Assembly: GCA_023150805.1 (NCBI GenBank)
Contig: JAKLKF010000001.1
Location: 1-64,000 of the forward strand
Origin: Myxococcota bacterium
Lineage (GTDB): Bacteria > Myxococcota_A > UBA796 > UBA2385
Direction: 5' to 3'
Length of the DNA: 64,000 bases
Shown here: positions 26,007 to 33,482 of the stretch, one piece after another
Position numbering within the stretch: position 1 is the first letter of the stretch
Layout of the letters: each line of letters opens with the position of its first letter
Translations under genes and position numbers: made by a program
The notes under the pieces: generated by a model
Seen by the model: the letters and a program-made list of their open reading frames with translations, nothing else
Told to the model about the DNA's origin: nothing
The model's database searches: none

Positions 26007-26537
26007 ATGCCCAGCCTCCTCCTGCCCGCCCTGCTCCTCGCCGCGCAGGCCCACGCCCTCGATCTCGCCCTGGCCTTCGACGGCCCCGAGCGGCCCGGCC
26101 CCGGCGCGACCCTCTCCGACGTCGGCCCCACCGCCCGGACGGTGGCGCTGGAGGACGGCCTGGGGGACCGCTGGGTGCTGGAGCTGGCGGTCGAGACCGA
26201 CGCGGCGGGGGTCGCCGTCGTGAGCGGCACCGCGCGCCTGCTCGACGTCGCCGACCCCAAGGCCACCCGGCGCTTCGAGGTGACGGCCCCGGTCGGCCAG
26301 CCCGTGCGCGTGCCGGTGGCGGACCCGGCCGGCGAGGTGCGGCTGTTGTCGCTGATCGCCAGCGCGCCCTCGCTGAAGGGCGTCGTCGACTGCGAGCTGC
26401 TGGTCCAGCCGACCGTGCACGACCTGGCCGACGCGATGCAGGAGCTGGTCGACGACGGACGGGAGCCGCGCACCGGGGTCGGCGAGTTCACGGTCGACGG
26501 CGGCGTGATGACGGCCACGTGGGTCTGTGGGTGGTAG
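26007..26537 (+). CDS. uncharacterised secreted protein
   Basis: 176 aa. ATG at 26007 chosen: GGAG lies 6 bases upstream and residues 1-17 form a signal peptide (LLLPALLLAAQAHA). The mature part is beta-rich (LDLALAFDGPERPGPGATLSDVGP; TATWVCGW at the end) with two Cys. No known domain is recognised. The stop TAG at 26535 overlaps a TAGCGT hexamer that may be the promoter of the next gene. The 98 bases upstream (25909-26006) contain no other feature I can support. Confidence 0.7.
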   Translation: MPSLLLPALLLAAQAHALDLALAFDGPERPGPGATLSDVGPTARTVALEDGLGDRWVLELAVETDAAGVAVVSGTARLLDVADPKATRRFEVTAPVGQPVRVPVADPAGEVRLLSLIASAPSLKGVVDCELLVQPTVHDLADAMQELVDDGREPRTGVGEFTVDGGVMTATWVCGW

Positions 26538-26561
26538 CGTCGCCGGCCTGAGGCCCGCCCC

Positions 26562-28094
26562 CTGACCCGCACCCTCCCCCCGCACGAGCTGCTGCTGCTG
26601 GCCCTCGCCGGGGCGCTGGGCAAGCTCTTCCTGGCGCGGGCCGCCGGGGTCGACCTGCCGATCGGGCCGGACGCGGGCTTCTGGGGCTACGCGGCCGTGC
26701 AGCTCGTCCACCCGGCGGGGCCGGTGCTGTACCCGCCGGCCTACCCGCTGTGGGGGGCGACGGTCGACCGGCTGCTGGGGACGGGCGTGCTGGCGCCGAT
26801 GGCGGCAGCGTCCGCCGCGGCCGGGGTGCTCGCGGCGCCCGCCACGGCCTGGGCGGTGGCGCGGCTGGGGGGGCGTGCGGCGGGCCGCTGGGCCGGCGTC
26901 CTCGCGCTGTGCCTGCCGGCGACGACGGTGGCCTCGCTGACGGTGGAGCCGGTGACCATCCTGTGGCTGCTGCTGGCGCTGATGCTGGCGGCGGCGGCGG
27001 CCCTGGCGCGCGGCGGGGGGGCGGGGCCGGCGCTGGCGCTCGGCCTGCTGGGCGGCCTGGCGACCGTCACCAAGGAGGGCGGCGGGCTGGACCTGCTGCT
27101 CCTCGCCCTGCCGGCCCTGGTCCTGGCGCCGGCCGGTCGGACCCGGGCCGCGGTCGCCCTCGCGCTCGCCGCCCTGCCCCTGCTCCTGGCGGCCCAGGCC
27201 CTGGCGCCCTCCGCCGGCCAGGCCAAGGCCACCGTGCCGCTGCAGGACGTGGTGGGCTGGCTCGGCCAGGGCCGGGTGCCGCCGCCCCTGCTGCACCCCG
27301 GCGACCCGGTGGGGGCGCTGGACCGCGAGGCGGTGGCCGCCTTCGCCGGCGCCTCGCCAGCGGGCCGGGCGGCGACGGCCCTGGCCATCCAGGGCGAGCG
27401 CCTGGCCTTCTTCCTGGGCCCGTGGCTGCTGGCCTGGCCCCTTGTCCTGTGGGTGGTCCGCCGCGAGGAGCGCGTCGTCCGCGGCCTGGTCCTGCCCCAC
27501 CTGCTGCTGCTGCCGGCGGGCCTGCTGGTGGTCGTCCAGGGCCGGCACGCCGAGTGGCTGGCCTGGGGCACCCTGGTCGGGCTGGCCCTGGCGCTGGCGC
27601 GGGCGCCCCGCTGGCTCGGCGGCCTGGGCCTCGCGCTGGCCCTGGCGCACGGGGCCGCCGGGCTGGCGCGAGAGCTGCCGAGAGTGCGTGGCCAGGCCCT
27701 GCGGGCGCGCGTCGTCGACGCGGTGACCCGGGACGCCCTGGCGCGCCTGCCGGCGGGCTGCGGCCTGGAGAGCCCGCTGCACCGCGTCGGCGCCCGGACG
27801 GGCATGCCGGTGCGCGCCGGCATGGACGGCGAGGAGGTCCGGCCGCCCCCCTGCCTGGCGCTGGCCGTCGAAGGCGACGGCAGCGACGAGACGATCGACG
27901 TGCTGCCGGACCACGCGGCCCATGCGCTGCGGTGGCGCTACACGACCCCGGTGGGGCGCTTCGGCCTCTACGAGCGGGGCGCGCCGCCGGCCGCGGTCGA
28001 GGGCCTGCTGGTCGACGAGCGCGGGCAGATCCGCCCGGAGGACGACCCCGCGGACCCGGACCGCCCGCCGCGACCCGGTCGCAGCCGCCGCTGA
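26562..28094 (+). CDS. GT-C-type glycosyltransferase-like membrane protein (likely CTG start)
   Basis: About 510 aa. The open frame and hydrophobic N-terminus extend upstream of the first GTG (26697): residues encoded from 26580 read HELLLLALAGALGKLFLA, followed by GPDAGFWGYA and YPPAYPLWG, which resembles the first luminal loop of GT-C/PMT-like enzymes. No ATG, GTG or TTG exists there in frame, but CTG at 26562 has GAGG 8 bases upstream, so I place the start there. Eight or more helices follow (ALALGLLGGLATVTKEGGGLDLLLL is a typical late motif) and then a soluble C-terminal tail. It would transfer a sugar from a lipid carrier to a cell-surface acceptor. If CTG is not used, the protein starts at 26697 without its first helix. 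Confidence 0.7.
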   Translation: MTRTLPPHELLLLALAGALGKLFLARAAGVDLPIGPDAGFWGYAAVQLVHPAGPVLYPPAYPLWGATVDRLLGTGVLAPMAAASAAAGVLAAPATAWAVARLGGRAAGRWAGVLALCLPATTVASLTVEPVTILWLLLALMLAAAAALARGGGAGPALALGLLGGLATVTKEGGGLDLLLLALPALVLAPAGRTRAAVALALAALPLLLAAQALAPSAGQAKATVPLQDVVGWLGQGRVPPPLLHPGDPVGALDREAVAAFAGASPAGRAATALAIQGERLAFFLGPWLLAWPLVLWVVRREERVVRGLVLPHLLLLPAGLLVVVQGRHAEWLAWGTLVGLALALARAPRWLGGLGLALALAHGAAGLARELPRVRGQALRARVVDAVTRDALARLPAGCGLESPLHRVGARTGMPVRAGMDGEEVRPPPCLALAVEGDGSDETIDVLPDHAAHALRWRYTTPVGRFGLYERGAPPAAVEGLLVDERGQIRPEDDPADPDRPPRPGRSRR

Positions 28095-28120
28095 GCCGCT
28101 CCCGCGGCCCGCGCGCCGCC

Positions 28121-28327
28121 CTACTCGGGCATGAAGGGCCCGGAGCGCAGGTAGGGCGTCGAGGCGCCGTTGATCTGGCGGCAGAGCATCGGGGTGGCCT
28201 GGCAGTCGGCCGTGGAGGCGCGCACGGCACCCCAGGGCGTGGCCAGCGAGTCGCTGCCGCGGTGGCTGGCGCTGGTCGCGGCGCAGCCGGTGGACAGGGC
28301 GAGGGCGAGGACGACGAGCTTGCGCAT
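28121..28327 (-). CDS. small lipoprotein
   Basis: 68 aa, ATG at 28327. Lipoprotein signal MRKLVVLALALSTGC with the lipobox Cys at 15, then a short mature part (HRGSDSLATPWGAVRASTADCQATPMLCRQINGASTP) with two further cysteines that could pair. No family recognised. It lies 22 bases downstream of the DUF2330-like gene on the same strand and converges on the glycosyltransferase gene with a 26-base gap. Confidence 0.7.
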   Translation of the reverse strand: MRKLVVLALALSTGCAATSASHRGSDSLATPWGAVRASTADCQATPMLCRQINGASTPYLRSGPFMPE

Positions 28328-28349
28328 GGGACCTCCAGGGGGGGCGTGC

Positions 28350-29525
28350 TCAGGGTGGCACGACCCTGCCCGACTGCAAACCCCTTTCTGTGTCGCCGGG
28401 CCGAGGGCCGGTGCGGCGGCGGCGCAGCGGCCAGGCCAGCAAGAGCAGGAACTTCAGCATCCCCTCCTGGAAGCCGTGCAGCTCCAGCACCGTCTCCGGC
28501 ACGGCGGCGTCGGGGACCAGGACCAGGTCGGCGTCCATCTGCGCCGGGGCCAGCCAGGTCCGGTAGCGGGTGAGCACCGCGCCGCCCTCCAGCCGATCCG
28601 CCTCGACCAGCTCCAGCTCCGTCAGCGCGCTCACCAGGTCCCGCGCCGCGTCGTCGGTCGTCCACCGCCGGTGATCGTCGTAGATGCCCTGCGCGAAGCG
28701 GCTGTACTCCAGCAGCCACGCGCGCCCCGGTTGGCGGGCCAGCGCCGAACGGGCCACCCCCCGGTACCAGCCGGCGAAGTCGTCGCCGACGAAGTCCTCG
28801 CCCACCTCGGGCACGACCCAGGCCTCGCCCTGGGGTGCCATGGCCGTGGGTCCGATGGTGAAGACCACGGTCTCGACCTCGGAGAGGGCCGAGCCCTCGC
28901 TGATCCGGATGGGGTAGGCCACCTTCGTGGACCGGTAGGTGAAGGCCAGGGCCGGCAGCGCCCCGTGCCCCACGGGCAGCTCGTCGATGTCCAGCGCCAC
29001 GGCCAGCAGGATCCAGCCCTCGGCCAGGTAGCCGTCGAGCACCGGCTCCAGCTCGGCCGTGACCCGGTAGCCGTGCTCCACCAGCCAGCCCGTGACGTCG
29101 GCGCCGACCTTCGCGTCGAGCACCGCGACCTGGTAGGGGCCCACGTCCAGCTCGCGCAGCAGGTCCACCCCCGCCGAAGCGGCCGTGTCCGTGCCATCCG
29201 CCTTGCAGCCGTACATCCCCGCCCAGTACAGGCCGCAGCCCGTCGTCCAGGTGTACCGGGGGTCGGTGCCGGCGATGAGCGCGTCCATGACCTCGGGCGC
29301 CACCTTGGCCACGCGGTCCTGCTCCAGCGGCGCCGGGACGGGGAGCAGCCAGGCGAAGCGGCGGGCGTCGGTGTCCACGCCCGACTGGATCACGGCGGTG
29401 GTGGAGTCCGGGCCCAGCACGTAGGCGGCGCGGAAGTCGGCGGAGTACACCGCGCCGGCCTCCTCGACGTGGGGACCGACCCAGCCGTTGGCCAGGCACA
29501 GGGGGAGCGAGAGCAGCAGGATCAT
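28350..29525 (-). CDS. DUF2330-like secreted, membrane-anchored protein
   Basis: 391 aa, ATG at 29525 overlapping the stop of the upstream lipoprotein gene (ATGA). Signal peptide (ILLLSLPLCLANG), then a segment resembling DUF2330 proteins: YVLGPDSTTAVIQSGVDTD, ARRFAWLLPVPAPLEQDRVAKV and LLAVALDID further on. The C-terminus has one membrane helix (LKFLLLLAWPL) and an Arg-rich end, so the domain is probably outside the cytoplasmic membrane and anchored at both ends. The function of DUF2330 is unknown. The much longer in-frame reading upstream (to 35459) is an antisense shadow of other genes. A 6-bp inverted repeat (CAGGGT/ACCCTG) starts at 28351 across the stop. Confidence 0.75.
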   Translation of the reverse strand: MILLLSLPLCLANGWVGPHVEEAGAVYSADFRAAYVLGPDSTTAVIQSGVDTDARRFAWLLPVPAPLEQDRVAKVAPEVMDALIAGTDPRYTWTTGCGLYWAGMYGCKADGTDTAASAGVDLLRELDVGPYQVAVLDAKVGADVTGWLVEHGYRVTAELEPVLDGYLAEGWILLAVALDIDELPVGHGALPALAFTYRSTKVAYPIRISEGSALSEVETVVFTIGPTAMAPQGEAWVVPEVGEDFVGDDFAGWYRGVARSALARQPGRAWLLEYSRFAQGIYDDHRRWTTDDAARDLVSALTELELVEADRLEGGAVLTRYRTWLAPAQMDADLVLVPDAAVPETVLELHGFQEGMLKFLLLLAWPLRRRRTGPRPGDTERGLQSGRVVPP

Positions 29526-30337
29526 GGCGCCACCTCGCCGGTCGCGACCGAGGCGCGGGCCGGGTCCAGCCAGGGCTGCACCCGCAGGCCCACCCACAGG
29601 AAGCTGCCGTGCACGGGCTCGAGCGACTGGACGCCGGCGCTGCACTGGTCGCAGTCCACCGCCCGCACCACCGGGTCGAAGGCCCACCAGCCGACCCAGG
29701 CGACCCAGGGCGCCAGGGCCACCTGCTCGTAGGCGCGCACCGGCAGGGCCAGGCCCACCGGGGTCGCGACCCCGGCCGAGGTGGTGGACAGCAGCAGGGT
29801 GGCCGGCGAGGACCCGACCTGGAGCGCCGGGTCCAGCCGCACGCGGTAGCCGAAGCCGCCGGTGCCCGCCCAGGCTCCGGCCGCCGGCACCAGGGCCACC
29901 TTGTCCGAGAGCGGCAGGGTGCTGCTGGCCAGCAGGCCCAGGCGCGGCCGCACCGCCAGGTAGCGGTCCAGGCCCACCTCCAGGTCCAGGGCCAGGGACA
30001 GGGGCGACCGGTGCCGCCGCTCGTCGAGGAAGGACCACTTCAGGTCGGTCGCCGACAAGGCCGGCAGGCCGCGCGTGCCCAGCTCCAGGCCGTGGCCCAG
30101 GCCCGCCCGCAGCTCGATGTTGGCGTGGGTCGGGTCCGAGGGCGGCGACAGGGTCGGCTCGGCGCCGTAGACCTGCCCGTCCGCGCCGACCAGCGCGGCG
30201 TCGACCTGGCTGTAGCGGCCATAGCCGCCGACGCCGACCTGCACCTCGCCCGCCGGCAGGCTGTGGGCCGCCATCATGGTGGGTGCGGCGCAGCCCGCCG
30301 CCAGCCACGCGAGGAAGAGGAGGGAGGATCGGTGCAT
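29522..30337 (-). CDS. outer-membrane-type lipoprotein, uncharacterised
   Basis: 271 aa. ATG at 30337 chosen because residues 1-16 form a lipoprotein signal (SLLFLAWLAAGC). The mature chain is beta-rich with alternating hydrophobic strands (VQVGVGGYGRYSQVDAALV; LELGTRGLPALSATDLKWSF; LFLWVGLRVQPWL-like end), the look of an outer-membrane beta-barrel of the transporter/OmpA-like kind. No family name can be assigned. A TACCTT hexamer (minus strand, 30363-30368) is a candidate -10, giving a leader of about 20 bases. It is co-transcribed with the DUF2330-like gene. Confidence 0.7.
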   Translation of the reverse strand: MHRSSLLFLAWLAAGCAAPTMMAAHSLPAGEVQVGVGGYGRYSQVDAALVGADGQVYGAEPTLSPPSDPTHANIELRAGLGHGLELGTRGLPALSATDLKWSFLDERRHRSPLSLALDLEVGLDRYLAVRPRLGLLASSTLPLSDKVALVPAAGAWAGTGGFGYRVRLDPALQVGSSPATLLLSTTSAGVATPVGLALPVRAYEQVALAPWVAWVGWWAFDPVVRAVDCDQCSAGVQSLEPVHGSFLWVGLRVQPWLDPARASVATGEVAP

Positions 30338-30415
30338 CTGGCGTCCTGCCGTGCCTGGCGGCAAGGTAGCACGCCCGGACCCGGCCCCCTGCGACCGGAC
30401 GCCCCTGCCCGGCCC

Positions 30416-32194
30416 TCAGCGCCGCGCCTTCTTCTCCTCTCGCGCCAGCCAGGCCCGCAGGGGTGCGTAGTAGGATACCAGCGCGCGCGTGGACAGATCC
30501 TCGCCCGTCGCCTCCCGGATGACCTGCCGCCAGTCCTGGGTCGCGCCCTTCTCCAGCACACCGCGCAGGAAGGCGCCAACCTCGGCGTCGCCGCCGTAGT
30601 CGCAGTCGCGCGGATCCTGCTTCAGGATGTCGGTGGCGATGTGATCGTGGAGCTGGTGCTTGATCGCCGTGGCCAGCGCGTAGTCGTAGTAGCCCGCCGG
30701 ATCGTCGATGATGTGGGTCTTCGTGCAGGCGTCGCACAGGGTGGGATCGTCCAGCCGGGCGGCGTCCGGCGGCGCGACCCCCTGGTACTGCGCGGCCAGC
30801 TCCCACCAGCGGCGCTGCCACTGTTCGGGCGGCAGGTCCTTCTCGTACAGCTCGTACTCGAAGCGGGCCATGACGCCGGCCGACCAGGGGATGAAGGCGA
30901 CCGTCCCGCCCAGCGCCTCGTTGAGCAGCACCTGGGTCCCGTCCAGCTTCGCCTTCTTCGGCAGCACGCCGATGCGCCGCAGGTAGGCGGGCTGGCCGGC
31001 GGCCAGGCTGGCCAGCTCCCCCACTGCCTCGTGGAAGGCCCGGTTGGCGCCGGCCCGCAGCACCGGCGGCACCTCGGGCCGGCTGTAGCTGACGTAGTAG
31101 TAGATGTGACCCAGCTCGTGGTGGCTGGTGAAGAACCACTGGGCGTCGGCCTCCACGCTCATCAGCGAGCGCAGGTCGTCGCCCAGGTCGATGTGCCAGG
31201 CGCTGGCGTGGGCGTTCTTGCGCCGGTCCTGCCCCTCGGGCACCGGGTACAGATCCGAGCGCTCGTAGAAGGAGGCCGGCAGCGGCGGGAAGCCCAGCGA
31301 GGTGTAGAAGCTCTCCGAGGTCCGGACGATCCACTCGGGATCCCGCCCCTCGAAGTAGGGGTCCAGGTCCACGCCGTCCACCAGGCCCGACCACTCCTGG
31401 GCCCAGCGGTTGGGGTACCAGTGGGCCGGCACGTCCCCCGGGGGCGGCGGGGCGCCGTAGCGGCTGGCGAGGGTCCGCGTCGCCCAGCCGTGCAGCGGGT
31501 CGTACACCGGCCGATTGTCCACGATCATCGCGTCGAGCAGGGCCATCAGCTCGTCGGCCGACATGCCGTACTCCGAGGCCATGTACCCGAAGTAGGAGCT
31601 GTAGCCCATCGCGCGCGCCACCTCGTTGCGCAGCCGCCGCAGCTCGACCAGGTGGGGCTTGAGCACGACCCCGACCTCCTTGCTGGCGTTCCAGACCCGC
31701 AGCCGCTCGTCCAGGTCCCGCGACTCCAGCAGGACGTGGTCGATGTCGTTGGCGGTCCTTGGCTCGGGACAGGTGCCGTCGGCGGCCCGCGGGACGAAGC
31801 AGAAGACGAAGCCGTCCAGGGCGGCGGAGGCGGCGGCCTCGGCCGCGACGCGGGCGTTGAGCAGCGCCGGCAGGTGGCCGGGGGCCGCGCCGGCCATGAA
31901 GCGGATCGCCTCGAGCTGCCGCACCTGGAGCGGATCGAGCTGGTCCCCGACGGCCAGCAGGGCGTCGGTGCGGGCCAGGACCTTCGGATCGCCGACGAAG
32001 GTGTTGTAGGCCTGCTCGGCGCCGGTGCGGCGGCCCTGGTGCAGGTCGCTGACGTCGGTGGCGGCGTCCCAGGCGGCGTCGGCCGCCAGCGTGTTCATGC
32101 CGACGTACAGCGAGTTGTAGAGGTCGAGGAAGCCCTGGGCCTCGGTGCGAGGGTCCTGGGCCAGGGCGGTAGCGCAGAGCAGGAGGGGGATCAT
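30416..32194 (-). CDS. peptidyl-dipeptidase A (M2 family, ACE-like)
   Basis: 592 aa, ATG at 32194, with a signal peptide (IPLLLCATALAQ). Zinc site HELGH at 359-363 (FFTSHHELGHIYYY) and third ligand Glu389 (FHEAVGE), the same arrangement as in angiotensin-converting enzyme. The GYSSYFGYMASEYGM and WFPNRW-like segments support the closed helical M2 fold. The length equals a single ACE domain. It would remove C-terminal dipeptides from oligopeptides in the periplasm or outside the cell. It lies 27 bases after the GspE-like gene on the same strand, but a TACGAT hexamer (32206-32211) 11 bases upstream could give it its own promoter. Confidence 0.92.
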   Translation of the reverse strand: MIPLLLCATALAQDPRTEAQGFLDLYNSLYVGMNTLAADAAWDAATDVSDLHQGRRTGAEQAYNTFVGDPKVLARTDALLAVGDQLDPLQVRQLEAIRFMAGAAPGHLPALLNARVAAEAAASAALDGFVFCFVPRAADGTCPEPRTANDIDHVLLESRDLDERLRVWNASKEVGVVLKPHLVELRRLRNEVARAMGYSSYFGYMASEYGMSADELMALLDAMIVDNRPVYDPLHGWATRTLASRYGAPPPPGDVPAHWYPNRWAQEWSGLVDGVDLDPYFEGRDPEWIVRTSESFYTSLGFPPLPASFYERSDLYPVPEGQDRRKNAHASAWHIDLGDDLRSLMSVEADAQWFFTSHHELGHIYYYVSYSRPEVPPVLRAGANRAFHEAVGELASLAAGQPAYLRRIGVLPKKAKLDGTQVLLNEALGGTVAFIPWSAGVMARFEYELYEKDLPPEQWQRRWWELAAQYQGVAPPDAARLDDPTLCDACTKTHIIDDPAGYYDYALATAIKHQLHDHIATDILKQDPRDCDYGGDAEVGAFLRGVLEKGATQDWRQVIREATGEDLSTRALVSYYAPLRAWLAREEKKARR

Positions 32195-32221
32195 CCCCCG
32201 CGCCTATCGTAGACGGGCGGC

Positions 32222-33409
32222 TCAGGTCACCCGCAGCACCTCGGCCAGGGTCGTCTGGCCGGTCAGCACCAGGTCCACGCCGGCCCGACGCAGCGTGGGC
32301 AGCCCCTTCTTGGCCAGCACGCGCTTGACGTCGGCGGCGGTCTGGCTGGCCTTGATCACCGTGCGGATCTCGTCGTCCACGGGCACGACGTCGAAGATCG
32401 CCGTGCGCCCCTTGAAGCCGCTCTTCATGCAGCGGGCGCAGCCGGTGCTGCGCAGCGTGCGCTCCAGGCCCGGCATCTGGAAGCCGATGTCGTCGAGCAG
32501 GTCGGGGTCGGTGGTGTGCGGCTCGGTGCATGCCGGACACAGGGTGCGCACCAGCCGCTGGGCCACGACGCAGATGAGCGCGTTCGCCACGACGTAGGGT
32601 TCGAGCCCCATGTCGACCAGCCGCAGCATCGTGTCCGCCGCCGAGTTCGTGTGCAGCGTCGACAGCACCAGGTGGCCCGTCAGGCTGGCCTGCACGGCGA
32701 TGCGGGCCGTCTCCACGTCGCGCATCTCGCCCACCAGGATCACGTCCGGGTCCTGCCGCAGGATCGAGCGCAGGCCGGTGGCGAAGGTGAAGCCCGCCTT
32801 GGGCTCGACCTGGCCCTGGGTGATGCGCGGGAGCTGCACCTCGATCGGGTCCTCCAGCGTCACCACGTTGCGCTTGTCGGTGTCGACCTCCTCCAGCAGG
32901 GCGTACAGGGTCGAGGTCTTGCCCGAGCCGGTCGGCCCCGTCACCAGGATGAGGCCGCCGGGCCGCTGCACCATCCGGCTGAGCACGTGGGCCTGGTCGG
33001 GCGAGGCGCCCAGGTCGAGCAGGTGCTGCACCTTGGCGCCCAGCAGCAGGCGCAGCACGGCCTTCTCGCCGGAGATGCAGGGGAAGGTCGAGGCGCGGAC
33101 GGCGACGGGCAGGATGCCCTCGGCCTGGAAGGTGAAGGTGCCGTCCTGGGGCACGCGGCGCTCGGCGATGTCCATCTTGCCCAGGACCTTGATGCGCGAG
33201 ATCACCTGCTGCGCCAGCCCGTCGGGCAGGGGCCGCTGCTCCAGCATCACGCCGTCGACCCGGAAGCGCACGCGGACCATGTGCTCCTTGGGCTCGATGT
33301 GGATGTCGGAGGCGTTGTGCTCCAGCGCGCGCACGATGAGCTGGTCGAGGATGCGCACGACGTCCATGCCGGGCGCGCGGGCGAGGGTCGGGTCGCGAGG
33401 GTCGGACAT
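32222..33409 (-). CDS. GspE/PilB-type secretion or pilus ATPase, short form
   Basis: 395 aa. ATG at 33409; earlier in-frame ATGs lie in non-coding-like sequence across the divergent promoter. It begins directly in the N2 domain (IVRALEHNASDIHIEP) and lacks the N-terminal MshEN/T2SSE_N domain found in full GspE or PilB. Walker A GPTGSGKTS (158-166), Asp box (TLEDPIEVQLPRITQGQV), Walker B (ILRQDPDVILVGEMRD) and His box (STLHTNSAADT) are intact, with a tetracysteine zinc region (CPACTEP and CARCM). It powers assembly of a type II secretion or type IV pilus-like machine encoded elsewhere. It is divergent from the Ser/Thr kinase gene, with TACGCT 6 bases before the ATG. Confidence 0.9.
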   Translation of the reverse strand: MSDPRDPTLARAPGMDVVRILDQLIVRALEHNASDIHIEPKEHMVRVRFRVDGVMLEQRPLPDGLAQQVISRIKVLGKMDIAERRVPQDGTFTFQAEGILPVAVRASTFPCISGEKAVLRLLLGAKVQHLLDLGASPDQAHVLSRMVQRPGGLILVTGPTGSGKTSTLYALLEEVDTDKRNVVTLEDPIEVQLPRITQGQVEPKAGFTFATGLRSILRQDPDVILVGEMRDVETARIAVQASLTGHLVLSTLHTNSAADTMLRLVDMGLEPYVVANALICVVAQRLVRTLCPACTEPHTTDPDLLDDIGFQMPGLERTLRSTGCARCMKSGFKGRTAIFDVVPVDDEIRTVIKASQTAADVKRVLAKKGLPTLRRAGVDLVLTGQTTLAEVLRVT

Positions 33410-33482
33410 TCCACCAGCGTAGCGCCTGCGAGGGGCGCTGCGGGCTGGTAGCGTTCGGCTCCCGGAGCGACCCGGAGCGACC

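Noticed and set aside
28351-28368. CAGGGT/ACCCTG inverted repeat as a terminator of the DUF2330-like gene
   Set aside because: The stem is only six base pairs, overlaps the stop codon and has no T-run. Downstream readthrough into the small lipoprotein gene seems equally likely.
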